From the NCBI GenBank assembly GCA_050084515.1, contig CM114273.1, forward strand, positions 24,180,001 through 24,244,000: a stretch of 64,000 bases of DNA. The letters are read 5' to 3'. A program made the position numbers and the translations under genes. This DNA is from Blasia pusilla. Taxonomy: Eukaryota > Marchantiophyta > Marchantiopsida > Blasiales. This document shows, piece after piece, positions 37,340-48,375 of this stretch (the stretch's first letter is position 1; every line of letters begins with the position of its first letter). The notes below the pieces were generated by a model that saw only the letters and a list, made by a program, of their open reading frames with translations, was not told the origin of the DNA and searched no databases.

Positions 37340-37594
37340 ATAGGCTGACGTGTGCCATCCTGGCATCAACTCCTCATCACTCTCTCTATGCCAATGAGCT
37401 CCATTTGCATCTCGCTGACTCAGCCATGAGTTACAGCTCAAACCATCTGCATCCTGGTTGAGCATCCTAGGTCTATGTACCACTTGGAAATCATATTCCT
37501 GCAACAAAAGAGCCCACCTCACAAGCTTCCCCGTGAGCTTGTCGGACTCCATCAACCACTTAAGTGGATAATGATCAGTAATGATAAAATACAA
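37340..37594 (-). pseudogene. RNase H C-terminal end (copy 2)
   Basis: Shares TDHYPLKWLME, then LLLQEYDFQVVHRP and LNQDADGLS with copy 1. The frame starts at the deletion junction, so RT and the first half of RNase H are absent. Confidence 0.8.
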
Positions 37595-38069
37595 AAAAAA
37601 CTCCTATAACTCCTAAGGAGTTAATGTATCCGGCGCCCCTCTCCTCTTGTCAAGTTAGGGCCCATATCAGGCTCCCAAGTCTCCATCGTGACTACCATAG
37701 GACTCTTCAACATGGGTATCAGTGGTTGCTATGATGCAACCCCGTCTCAAACAACAACACTCGACTGCTCCCTTGTAGCCAACTGCAACATCTCATCTCC
37801 TCCACCTACAGTACCCAGAACCACGCTTGATGATGTAGTTATCATCTCGCGGCATACTTGTAAAACATCCCAAGAAGTCCAAGGGTGTCTCTCTAGATCA
37901 TCCATGGTATGTCGATCTCCTGGCTTCTTGCCCCCAGCCACTGCCTCAACCATCTTGGTAGGCATGGGGCTCATCAACGCAACAACTATGATCTGTCGCA
38001 ACCTCAAACGACACTACTTAGCTACTCCTAAGTTGAAAATCGATGTCAAGCAGTCCAGGTCCATTTCCT

Positions 38070-39000
38070 AACCCAAGACATGACGTCGTGATGCCTCTAA
38101 TAGTGACAATACTGCCCTCATTCCTGTGGGGAATCCCATCGCTCGCTCTCATTCATCAACATTGGGCTCCACCAATTGTTGTACCTGGTCATTCCAAACC
38201 AAGCTAGGCCCGACCTTCATTAATGCATAGGAAGTGGGAAAACTCACAAACGTGGAAAATGTTGCCCATGCCATGCCAATCCTGTTGATCACATTCAACA
38301 GTGGTTGATCATCGTGCCTCACTACCTTTGATTGATGACATGGATCCAAAATAGAATCCACCAACAAATGGAAGGGACGCTCCACTCTCGCATAAGCCCT
38401 CCGCAATACCTCACATGGCACCAAGTTGGTTCACCATAGACGCGGGCAATGTGCTTATAAACCTACACTTGCCGCATCCAACAACACTGATGGGCTGATC
38501 CATGCACGCACCTGATGTGCACTTGTCACCACCCGGAACCTCAAATCGCCCAAAATCAACAAATTCTCCTAAATGTATGTTGGAGATTGGACTGATGCTC
38601 TTGCAAGTGTCGCAAGATCCCCATTATCTCCCAAAACCATATGGACCGAGAGTGAGCAAACCTGTGACCTCGTCCAACACTCGATTTTCCTTGATATGAC
38701 CAACCAGCAATGATCAAATCTATGGTCCCTACCCGCTCCAAGTCGTGCGCCCCCAGCAATGAAATATCCCTCAGTAGGAAACTCTAGTAACCCTGGATGG
38801 CGGACGCAGAGAACAAGTTGGGAAATCGGAGGCGTAATTGCACCACATGGTGAGGTGAAGCGCGCCTCACAACATCATCAATCTCAATGTACAGGTACTG
38901 CTGCATGCGCACTCCAGCATGCAAAAGAGCAGCTAAGCCAATGTTGAACTCTCCAAAGAGATCCAACACACAAATACCCTCCTCTAGAATGCACCACAAA
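38070..39000 (-). pseudogene. DNMT3-like cytosine-5 methyltransferase (copy 2)
   Basis: Motif I appears as VLDLFGEFNIGLAALLHAG and continues in frame to YLYIEIDD, the segment that copy 1 has frameshifted; this acidic residue contacts the cofactor in the family. Motif IV is GWSYQGKSS, with Tyr replacing the catalytic Cys (codon 38694-38696). The C-terminal part ends RLVEP-type NVDE, a stop, then ERAMGFPTGM, and an ASRRHVLG ... MDLDCL stretch that fits motif X. It shows the complete domain extent, about 300 residues. It is inactive. Confidence 0.8.
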
Positions 39001-39091
39001 TGGTGTTCAAAGGGGTCATAGTAGCACTTCTGGCTACCTCGGGTTCCTCTGACCCGTCATGCTCTGGTGCAAAATCCTCACTCCATGTCGT

Positions 39092-39316
39092 CTACACGTA
39101 CTCATCAAAAAAGCGGTAGAGCTCCTCACTCGAGCCCCACAACGGTACCTCTCCACCACGAAACGATGCGGCTATCATAACACTCCTCTCCCTACAAGTG
39201 TCAAGAACGGGGATGTCCTCTGCATGGACATGCCGCTCAATCAAATCAAAAGACCACGTGATGGCGTTGCTAAATGCTGCTAAAGTCGCCATCTCTCTTG
39301 GCCGTCGCTCGATCAT
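39092..39316 (-). other. Conserved protease-methyltransferase linker (copy 2)
   Basis: Open for 74 residues with PREMATLAAFSNAITW and SVMIAASFRGGEVPLWGSS, close to the copy 1 linker. No domain recognised. Confidence 0.6.
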
Positions 39317-39329
39317 TCCACCCGTGAAT

Positions 39330-39830
39330 CAAACGGGTAATGAACTCACTCGCCCATCATCGGACTTCCATCCTAGTCTGTAGGATGCTGACTCCTCCCA
39401 ATAATCTAGGGAAAACCCCATTGGGTACAACACTACTCCACAAACCAAGACATCCTAGGACTCAACATCGATCACTTTCGCCTTGGCTTGCACCACGGAC
39501 TCATCAGTAGGATGTCTTGGGAAAATCCTCACCACAACCTCATGTTGAATATCTATGTGGTACTCGCTCCACCCAACGATATCTATATCCAGAATGGACA
39601 ACGCTCCACATCGGCCCTCGTTAATCCCAACCTTATAATGCCGCTTTACCGAACAGAAGGGGTTGCGCTCCTGAATCTAACAAGATGCGCTGCGGAAAAA
39701 AAAACTACCTCATGGACTCACTACCTAGAAGATCTCTCCCTGGTTATCCACAAACACAACACCTACAGCAACCATGGCACACTCTATCACGGGTCTAGCG
39801 AGCATCTCCGCCATCCTAACAACAATAATC
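39330..39830 (-). pseudogene. gag C-terminus and protease (copy 2)
   Basis: The protease keeps QRILLDSGAQP at about 39655-39690 but a stop follows shortly. Just upstream on the minus strand is the gag end, RMAEMLARPVIE, which also occurs in both plus-strand gag fragments. This junction is what links the gag fragments elsewhere in the window to this pol family. Confidence 0.7.
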
Positions 39831-40400
39831 TATCACGTCCTTTAGGATAGATCAATAAGATCTAGTAGAGCGTCTTCAAGAGTAGTGGAGGACAGGCCTA
39901 GGAGGTTGAGGATGACCTGTTGAGGCCCGGGAAACCTGAGAGAGTAGGTTTTCCCTTTGTTTTGGCTCATTTGGAGCCATATTGAGGAACTTACTATTTT
40001 AGGTAAGTACCATTTTGAGTATATGATCGACTTTATATTTTTGGTAAGTTGCCCTTCACCTCCTACATCAGGTCAAGAGCCAAGGAGGTGACTTGGGAGA
40101 ATAGGTTACCATGGAGAGAGCTTGGGAGAGGGGAGGGGTATATATCCCAATGAGAGAGAGCTTGAGAGCTCATTCTCTCTTTGTTGAACCTCTTGGCATG
40201 AGGCGGCGGAGCTATGGTCCCTTGCCTTGTGAGTGTAACCCAAGCCTCTCATTAGGAGAGTGGGTTTGGTTTGACATGAGAGAGAGTGCACACCTTTGAG
40301 AGCTATGGTGTGAGATGGTGTAGAGAGAGATTGGGTCTTACTTTACAAAGAGAGAATGAGAGCTACAATGCGGGAGCTTGCTAGAGTTTTGCTGTGTTTG
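39831..40400 (+). mobile_element. LTR of the plus-strand DNMT-type Ty3/gypsy copy
   Basis: Begins at about 39831 (TATCACGTCC, against TGTCACGTCC in copy 1). It holds the family landmarks: TTAGGATAGATC, GAGGTTGAGGATGACCTGTT, TTTGGAGCCATATTGAGGAA and a TATA region GGGTATATATCCC at 40137-40149. Short GAGAGAG stretches follow. The 3' end and the primer binding site could not be placed. Confidence 0.65.
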
Positions 40401-41900
40401 CAGGTTAGGGACCGTGTTCCATGCTTCATGACTCATGGGAGTGCTCACGGGAGCAAGAGTCATTCAATTTGCTGTTTTCCTTTACCGTTTTCTCGTACGG
40501 GAGAGTGGCGTGCGGAAGCGCTGCCCAAATGTTGGTAGAATTTGAGTGTGTGGGCAAGTTGCCCCACGCCAGTACTTTTCGGAGCACCATGTCACTTGCT
40601 GATTTTCATTTTTACAGGTTTTACATTTTTTTTGGGAGGAATCAGCGCGGAAGCGCTGCCGAATTTTGTGTAGGAGAAAGAGACGTTGGGCTTTACGACA
40701 GTCCCCGTAAGTTTTTACTGGAATTTCTGATCCTAAATATTTTTTTTTGCTAGCAAAGATCGTGAAGCTTTGCACATTGTGCAACAAACACAGCGCAATT
40801 TGGAGTTGCGAGCAAAAAGTTATGGTCAATCTTGCAAAATTGCCATTGCTAGGCGATTTTAAGGGTTAAAATATGCAAACCCTAAACCAGTCGCCACCGT
40901 CATAGTCACCATCAACGGTCAACCATCACCATCACCATCAATGGTCAACTATCACCGTCAATGGTCCACCATCCGTTGTCCACCCTTGGTTTGCCATTTC
41001 CGCTGTTACGAAGTGGAGGGTCTTCCACAACGTTTGTTGATTCTCAGACTTGCGTCGCCATTATGTCCTTTGTTTTGGCCGCCACCGTGATCAACGTGTG
41101 ATGGCATATGACCTCCTATTATAGTTTTTGAGTTTTGATTTCATGCTGCTATGTTGTGATTGGTAGCCGCTCAACGACGATCAGGTACCGTGCCGTGATG
41201 CCCATAGCCGCGTCGTGCCGCTCGTGGCCGCACCGCATCGTCTCGATCGCGGAGCCGCTCCGACATTGTGGAGCAGAGTGTGGGTTTATTGTTAATTGAG
41301 GAGGGTATGCCACCAAGTGCCGCATCCCATCATCGAGGGTCGTGCCGTTCGTAGCCGTTCTGTGCCGCCTGCAACGCCGCACTGTTCCGCTGGAACCGCA
41401 CCGTCTATCGAGGAGTTTTGAGCAACGTCAGTACGGGAGGAGTATGACTTGCTGATTGGAGGAGTTGTCTCCACAACCAAGTTGGGGTCAAGATTTGTAG
41501 TTGTTGAGGAGCGACATTGACATTTTTCAGGTTACCCATTCTCGTCCTTTACCCTGCACGTGTGAGGGATTCTGGGATTTTGGTAGTTTATTTGGGGATA
41601 CTGGGTGTGTGGATGCTGAGAGTATCATTTATGTATGTGGTTTAGGGGACACAGACCTGTGTGGGATGTCCGGAGTTGAGGGTAGGTTATCGATGAAATG
41701 ATAGCCTGGACGATTTGCCCCACCACGCCGCTTATTGCCGCACGTTACATATCTCGGGGAGGAGGGAGAGTGTAGATCGAGTGTCGCATGTTTGGAATGA
41801 ATGATTGAGGGATTACTTGTGAGGCAAGAGTGATCGGGTGAGAAGGGCACGAGGGTCATCACAACGTCCGTTCGGGACTTTGAGAGGCGAGGTGGTGAAC
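40401..41900 (+). other. Probable leader of the plus-strand Ty3/gypsy copy
   Basis: No frame here shows a domain. It lies between LTR and gag and so is probably LTR remainder and untranslated leader. It contains a tandem stretch of ACCATCACC and ACGGTCAAC-like units at about 40895-40980. Copy 3 shows diverged similarity only to the last part before gag. Confidence 0.4.
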
Positions 41901-43990
41901 CCGAGAGTAGCTCTAGAGGTTTTACGCCGAGTGGCGTAAGGTTCCGAGGGTCTTCACTTCAGGGACCACCTCGGCCTCCTTCTGTGTCATCTTCAAACAA
42001 GGGGGAGGGTGTAGAGGAGTTTGTGAGTGGTCCTACCAGTTGGGCGTACGAGATGGACGATCGGGGTAGAGGACCGCGTAGGTTTTCAGGTGTAGTAGGT
42101 ATGATTGAGTTGCACGATTTCATAGCAGAGTTTAGGTGTTGGTGCGACTCCCATCGGGCCAGGAACTCTAGAGAGTTCAACCGTTTACAGCATGGAACGG
42201 TATGTTCCAGCATTTAGAGGGGGCACCCATGGACGATTACCATGAGTTTTCCCACAGATATGCCCAAGAGATTGAGGCATGGCGACTCTACTACGACCCA
42301 CACTATGTGTCATGGACGGAGCCGTTTCCAGATGAGGAGGAGGAGTCAGGAGAGGCTACTTCCTCTTCCACTAGTGATGTTTTAGGAGGGGTCACTTGCA
42401 CTGGAGCAGTTGCACCGTCTAGTCGGGTTCGTCCCAGGTTCAATCCCGTGGTTGAGTTCTTTGCTGAGTTGAGGGCGAGCTACTAGGGGGTACGGACGGA
42501 GAAGTTGTGGAGCATCCAAAAATTCTAGAGGCGCCCGGGCGAGAGTTTACGTGAGGCTTACACTCGCTTGCGTCGGTTGATCAACGTCACTCAGGGGGTG
42601 ATAGAGGCTCAGGCTATCCAGCCATGGTACACGATGCTTGACCAGACCTTACGGCCACGGGTGCGGGAGGGGGTGCTTCTTTTGAACACCTCCCCTACGT
42701 TGAGAGATGTTTGTAGGACCGGCGAGAACATTGAGCCCAATATGGCGGAGGAGAGCGTAGCCACCATGGGTTCTCGGCGAGAGCAGTCGTGATTGGCTGC
42801 ACCACTTGTGCAGCAATGTGGACCCCGAGATAGGTCAACTGTGGCACCACGAGCTCAGGGAGGATACCGAGAGCCCGTGGCACAGAGACCTACGCCTTCA
42901 TATGCGGCTCAATAGCAACCGCCTTCTATCACTTGTTGGTCATGTGGTGGAGCCCATCATCAGCGCCATTGCATTCGTTAGGGCCATGGACGTGTGCCTT
43001 AGCATGGAGGAGGAGATGGTGCTGACCAAGAGGTTATCAGTGTGACTATTGTCAGAGGTATGGTCATACACGTGCCAGGTGTTTCAGTTTACATCTTGAG
43101 TTACGTCCGGACCGAGGGCCAGAGAGGGCACCAGAGCGAGTAGCCGGTCCGGGTGGGCCTAGAGATTGTGCACCAGGTGGTCCCGTTGGGGGACGAGGAG
43201 CTGGAGTTTCCCGACAGGGTGGTGAAGCTGCCCATGGAGGAGGTAGAGTACCACCACCTAGACGCGCCGAGGGAGACGCCGGACGTGAGGTTGGGATGGC
43301 TGCTCAAATACAACAGCTACATGAGCAGATTGCCGCTATGGCATTGAGGTTACCTGATGCCGGATCCGTGGCATCGACATCATGGAGCAGCCAGAGATTT
43401 GGAGGATCCTGGTTGGATGTGCGGGGTTGCCCAGATGGAGGCCACCGCAGTTTTGATGCGTGGAGCAGCCGCAGAGTTGGATCCACAACGAGGGGAAGTG
43501 AGAAAATAGACTAGGCTTCCTCAATCTTTCACGTTGTCCGAAGCGATGAGGACCCCATCGATGGATCCTCATCAAAGTTCCTTGAGAGTTGGTGATGTTG
43601 TTGGTATGCATGCACGGAGGGCGATGGGAGAAGCGAGTGCGAAGAATCCTATTGTTGATGCTCAAGAGGGGCATGTGTCGAGCACATTGTTGGGGGCGGC
43701 CACCGTTGTGTACCGCACTCCTTTATTTTCTGCTTCCGATGTTATGACGTTGGGGGGTACGCCCGTCGAGGTTTTTTGGCTGGCCGCTTTGCTATGTGAG
43801 CACGGAGTTGGAGTTCTTGCATCACGTTCAAAGGTGATTGCAAAGGAGGTGATGGACTTGCCCTTGGAGCGGATGCTCGGACTGTCCACGTCAGATTCAT
43901 GGCAGGCTGCGGCTGCTAGGATGGCGGAGATGCCCGCTAGACTCGCAATAGAGCGTGCCATGGCTTCTCCTGGTGTTGTGACCAAGGAGA
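41900..43990 (+). pseudogene. gag region of the DNMT-type Ty3/gypsy family (fullest copy)
   Basis: Pieces in order: MIELHDFIAEFRCWCD, then MFQHLEGAPMDDYHEFSHRY in a retrotransposon-gag-like helical region, an acidic stretch (PFPDEEEESGE), LREAYTRLRRLI, NIEPNMAEESVATMGS, and two zinc knuckles. The first, CWSCGGAHHQRHC from 42934, is one residue short; the second at 43041-43082 is a canonical CX2CX4HX4C. It ends with RMAEMPARL near 43970 and then homology stops. Several frame changes and stops are present. Gag would form the virus-like particle and bind RNA. Confidence 0.75.
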
Positions 43991-43999
43991 GGTGTTCTA

Positions 44000-45030
44000 G
44001 TTGGTGACTAGTTGCAATGTGTCTCTGAATTGCATCGGTCACAGGATGAGTGTGGGAGCCAACATGAACTGCAAGCCTTGTGTACTCTGACGTGGAGCCC
44101 AAGTCGTGGACAATGAAAAATATGTATGCAGGACACGCTCCAACGCAGAAGGGCGATGCCTGACAATGAGGACATCGATGGCCTCCCGGCGGTATGGTGG
44201 CACCGACCTCGTATGGATTTTCTGCATTCTTGGGGGGGAATTATGACGTATTGACTCGCCCGTTGCGCTCTAGATACGGGCATGCTGGACTTCTACACTC
44301 CAAGGCTCCAACGCATTGGTGGCGGGAGACAATCCAAGGACCCTCTGGAATTGAAGCACTAGTCCGTTGAAGCCTGCACCTCGATGACAATCAGACTTTC
44401 TGTCCATACCCTTCAGGCGTCCTCCATCTTTCTTTTGAGCAGGAGCAGCAAGTGGAGGCAACTAAAAAATGCAATTACCATCGTACGTGGGCAGCAGCTC
44501 GTCGACAAGAATGTGCTTGAATATTTTAAAGATCAGAGACGAAAGCAAACTATTTCCTGATACTCACAAGAGAAACGAGTAGGCGGACAGAGGGCCCGGT
44601 TGGTGTCCGACAGATCCACTGAGGTTGATAACATCCGGAATCTCTTCAGGATTGAACAACATTGTTACGAGCATGTGAAGTTGGAGTCGAAGCCAGATCT
44701 ACTGAGCTAGGAGTTGCAAACGTAGAGCTCGGTGCACTAGGAAATTCTCGACCGTCTACTTGGGAAACAGACGAATTCAGGGGCAAGCCGTAAATTATGT
44801 ATTGACCATTTGCTAAAGGTAGGAGATTCCATACTTTATGGTCTGCAATCACTGGCTGGACTGTCTCACCTATTATGTCCTCCGTACCGTCCATCCTAAC
44901 ATCCTTGGATACAAAGATGGTTCCAATTTGGAGAAGAAATCGAACAGAGAGAAAATTTTCATCCACTGCTATGAAAGACTCAAGAGCTTACGGTCGAACG
45001 ATTTTTTATTGAGGAAGGGCCGCTAGATGA
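44000..45030 (-). pseudogene. Spliced-looking gene fragment, unrecognised
   Basis: On the minus strand a coding stretch at 44646-44966 (ETVQPVIADHKVWNLLPLAN) changes frame and continues as NPEEIPDVINLSGSVGHQPG to a good 5' splice site (CTT|GTGAGT) near 44567. A 3' splice site (ATTTTTTAG) near 44463 opens the next exon (PPLAAPAQKKDGGRLKGMDR), followed by a stop and VPPYRREAIDVLIVRHRPSA. It looks like a fragment of a real gene, perhaps carried by a transposon. I do not recognise the family. Confidence 0.45.
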
Positions 45031-45088
45031 ATGCCACAAGTGAGCTTCACATAATTATCCATTCCCAGAAGATTCCAACGGGAGGAGA

Positions 45089-45129
45089 CTGAGAATGAGA
45101 ATCAGAATCAGAATGAGAATGAGAATGTT
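45089..45129 (+). repeat. GAGAAT-type microsatellite
   Basis: A short imperfect tandem of GAGAAT and CAGAAT units. Confidence 0.8.
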
Positions 45130-45512
45130 TAATTTATAGTGAATAGGAACTTAGATTCTCCTAACAGAATTTGAGTGACAAGATGAAGTTTGGTAGGTGA
45201 AATTTTCTGACACGATGGATTCAATTGTGTTGCAACCTGTCGGAGTCAGGTGGGTTATAGGATTTGGGAAGCAGAGACGTGGGTTGCGAAGCACACTTCA
45301 TTTTGTTGGAACCCGTCGGAGTCCGTTGGGTTGGTACCTCCTTCTTGCCGACCGAAGATCTTTTGAGGTGATTTTGCTAGCATCAAACACAAGATATTGC
45401 TTGTTTCTACGGGATTTTCCAACTCAGGGTACATCTTGTGACCCGTCGGATTGCAATGGGTTTCCTCGGAACAATACGTTGTCGCATTGTTTCTCGAGGG
45501 ATAGGAAAGCGT

Positions 45513-46262
45513 GCAACCTGTCGATAACTGACGGGTTGCCCTGGTAACTCAACTATTAACCCAAGCTAAGCGAAGCGTGCAACCCGTCCGCTTTGGACGG
45601 GTTGCACGCTTTTGCCTTACCTTGTAACGCAAACATGAACGAAGCTCGCAACCCGTCGCTCTCCGACGAGTTGCGCGGGTACCGCGCCTTCTTGCGCGAA
45701 GACGACGGAGGCATGCAACCAGTAGGCATCATACGGGTTGCCCAATTATCTCATGGTGTAACACTTACATGAAGGAAGCGTGCAAACCGTCTGTTTCCGA
45801 CGAGTTCTGTGAGTGCTGGACCTTCTTGCCCAAAGACGGCGAGGCGTGCAACCCGTCGCCCTGAGACGGGTTGCGCAAGGGCCTCGCCTTGTTTCCCTTA
45901 CATGAAGGAAGCGTGCAACCTGTCGGCCTCCAACGAGTTGCGCAGGAAGCCCACATTGTTATCTCTTGACGAGGGAAGCGTGCAACCCAACGGTCTCCGC
46001 GGGTACCTCCCGTTCTTGTCCGAAGACGGCGGAGGCGCGCAACCTGTCGGTCTCCGACGGTTTGCGCGGGTACCTCGCGTTCTTGCCCGAAGACGGTGGA
46101 GGCGCTCAACCTGTCGGTCTCCGACGGGTTGCTCGTGCACCTCGCGTTCTTGTCCCAAGACGGCGGAGGCGCGCAACCTGTCGGACTCCGACGGGTTGCC
46201 ACGAGGACGGATGCCTTGAACCCTCGGGAAGCGTGCAACCCGTCGAAGCCGTCGGGTTGTTG
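45513..46262 (+). repeat. Tandem array of palindrome-bearing 66-67 bp units
   Basis: Twelve palindromes start at 45513, 45579, 45648, 45715, 45782, 45848, 45915, 45982, 46039, 46106, 46173 and 46235. The step is 66-67 bp nine times, with single steps of 69, 57 and 62. Each is about 27 bp, of the form GCAACCCGTC...GACGGGTTGC with a variable centre. The parts between them share short tracts such as GAAGACGGCGGAGGCG. Two or three degenerate copies lie upstream from 45229. Open frames across it are by-products of the repeat. Confidence 0.9.
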
Positions 46263-47830
46263 TTTTTCATGTCCAGACTTCCATAACGGCCGGTATGTCA
46301 CCGTCCGAAGGATGATGCGACCCAACGGTCAGCCCAACGGCTCGAAAAGTATACATAGGGGAGAAATCGCTCATTTCCGGTTTTTCATTTTGCGATCTCG
46401 ATTGCTCTCCCGCGCAAAAGCTGACGAGATACCAAGGGGCGCTTTACACGGCCACTCATCGCGAGACGATACGAGCGAACGATCGTGAGACGGTTCGAGC
46501 AAACGATCGCGAGACGATTCGAGCTACCCATCAAGGCGACTCATCTCGACATCAGCAAGGCGACTCATCAAGCGATTCATCGTGCACATAGGTGGAGGCA
46601 TTTCCGGGAAAAATGATGAGGAAAAAATCTCAAGCAAACAAGGCTGGGAGCTTCACTCCCAAGTCCATGAGGACTCCTGCGTCACCATCTCCAGGGCCTC
46701 GTTCAACCAATGAGATAAGGCAGCAAGAAATTGAGGAGCGGGAAAGGGAAGCAGAGATGCACAAGCAGGAGCTTCTTGCAAAACGTGTACATGAGGCGCT
46801 CGATAAACAGAACGCAGAGGCTGAGGCGTCGCAGGCCTTGAAGAAAGGGTCGCCGACGAAAAGTGAGAAAAGAAGCGTATGGACGCGTCTGTGAGGAGAG
46901 CAGAATTGGCTAAAGCTCGGAGGGAAAAAGCAATAGCCATTGAAGAAAGCCCTGCCCGTCCAACCAAAAGTGTTGAGATGCTGGAAATGTCCCCGATGAA
47001 GTCCGGGGACACAATCAATATAGCGGAAACGGCCGAAGTTCAAGTCACGGACGATGAGGTCATGAGGACCGCCAGCGTGGAGATGGTGGACATCGCTGAA
47101 GAAGCAGGAGAGCGGTCGTCCTCGTCTCTAAGCCTGGGGGAAGAAATTGACCTCTATCGGATCGACGAGCTTCCAATGGACTTGCCAGCTGTTATCTCAG
47201 AGCAGTTGGCTCGCCAAGACACCGACCCAATCTTCGAGCAGGTAAGAGAGGATCTGTGTTTTTGAATTATGTGAAGGTCCATGTTGCAATTCATTGGCAA
47301 TTTAGTGAAGCTTATTGAACTTGTCCCCGTTGTGACAGGTGGTAAAGCAGAGGGCACTGATGGAGGGCCACAACGCCCCGAGAATTCCACTCTGCCGATT
47401 GCGGACAATGGAGTACGTCTGCGAAATTCAGTCTGATGAGGATATTGCGAAGCTCTAACAATCGGCAGCGACAGCATCCTACGTCGACAGCTTCCCTCCG
47501 TTCTATGTTCAGCCTTACGATGACCATGGAACCCAAGCGCTGGTTATGGAGGAGGACTTGGAATCGCTCAACACATTCTGGAGGATGAGAGATCAGGAAT
47601 TTAGAAGGGCGATAGAGGGGACGGAATTCAGCTGGATGAGGAACCTGTATTTCTTCATCTCGGATGGAAATCACAGCTTCATGGCATGGACAAAGTTTGC
47701 AGAGGAGCGCCCAAACTCCTTGGAGGGATATTTTTGCGTGAAGGCAGTGGTGCTTCATCCATACCCTCATCATATGGCGAAGGTCGAGATGGCCATGCAT
47801 GCCATGAACACGTAAGTTTCTTCTTGCTCC

Positions 47831-48375
47831 AAACCATCGGACTCCGACAAGTTTTTGAGTCGCCACTGTTTCTGGGCGCAACATCCGGAAAGCAACTCGT
47901 CGGACTCCGACGAGTTGCTCGACTAATCACTGGTTTAGGATGTTTTTTGCCGAAAGCAACTCGTCGGAGTCCGACGAGTTGCTCGACTCGCCGCATTTTT
48001 TGGATGTTTTGTGAAGAAATCAACTCGACGGAGTCCGAAGGGTTGCTTGACTCAAAGCTGTTTTTTGAGGTTTTTTGATGTTTTTGGCCAAAAGCAACTC
48101 GTCAGAGTCCGACAGACTGCATTCAGAAGTTGGGAGCTACATTTTTGGCATCAAATTGCAGCTTTCATTGAAATTGCGCAACCTGTCGGACTCCGACAGG
48201 TTGATATGTTCACTTTTGATACGGACTATCTGAAAACCCGTCGGAGTCCGACGGGTTGAAACCAGGAAATCACAAATCTGAATGCAATCCGTTGGACTCC
48301 GATGGGTTGCAAAATTTAGCTCGTTGCTACAATCCGACCTTGAGCTGTGATGACCTGTCGGAGTCGACGGGTTGC
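47831..48375 (+). repeat. Palindrome cluster inside an inferred intron
   Basis: About ten copies of the palindrome, roughly 60 bp apart: 47831-47854, 47892-47918, 47956-47982, 48021-48046, 48094-48120, 48178-48203, 48235-48257, 48284-48310 and 48351-48375. Arms differ between copies but often match within a copy: CTCGTC pairs with GACGAG, CCTGTC with GACAGG, CCCGTC with GACGGG. Confidence 0.88.

Larger units (their letters stand above)
35632..39830 (-). mobile_element. DNMT-type Ty3/gypsy retrotransposon, copy 2
   Basis: Minus strand: a gag C-terminal end (39770-39830), protease, linker, methyltransferase, a deleted RT, RNase H end, integrase and PHD finger. Compared with copy 1 about 1.2 kb covering RT and most of RNase H is missing at about 37585-37600. 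Its gag is cut at about 39831 by the LTR of the plus-strand copy. The domain order confirms that of copy 1. Confidence 0.8.

Noticed and set aside
45513-46262. CRISPR-like array (palindromic repeats with regular spacers)
   Set aside because: The surrounding genes are spliced plant genes and retrotransposons, the repeats are not identical and the spacers resemble each other. It is a eukaryotic tandem repeat.
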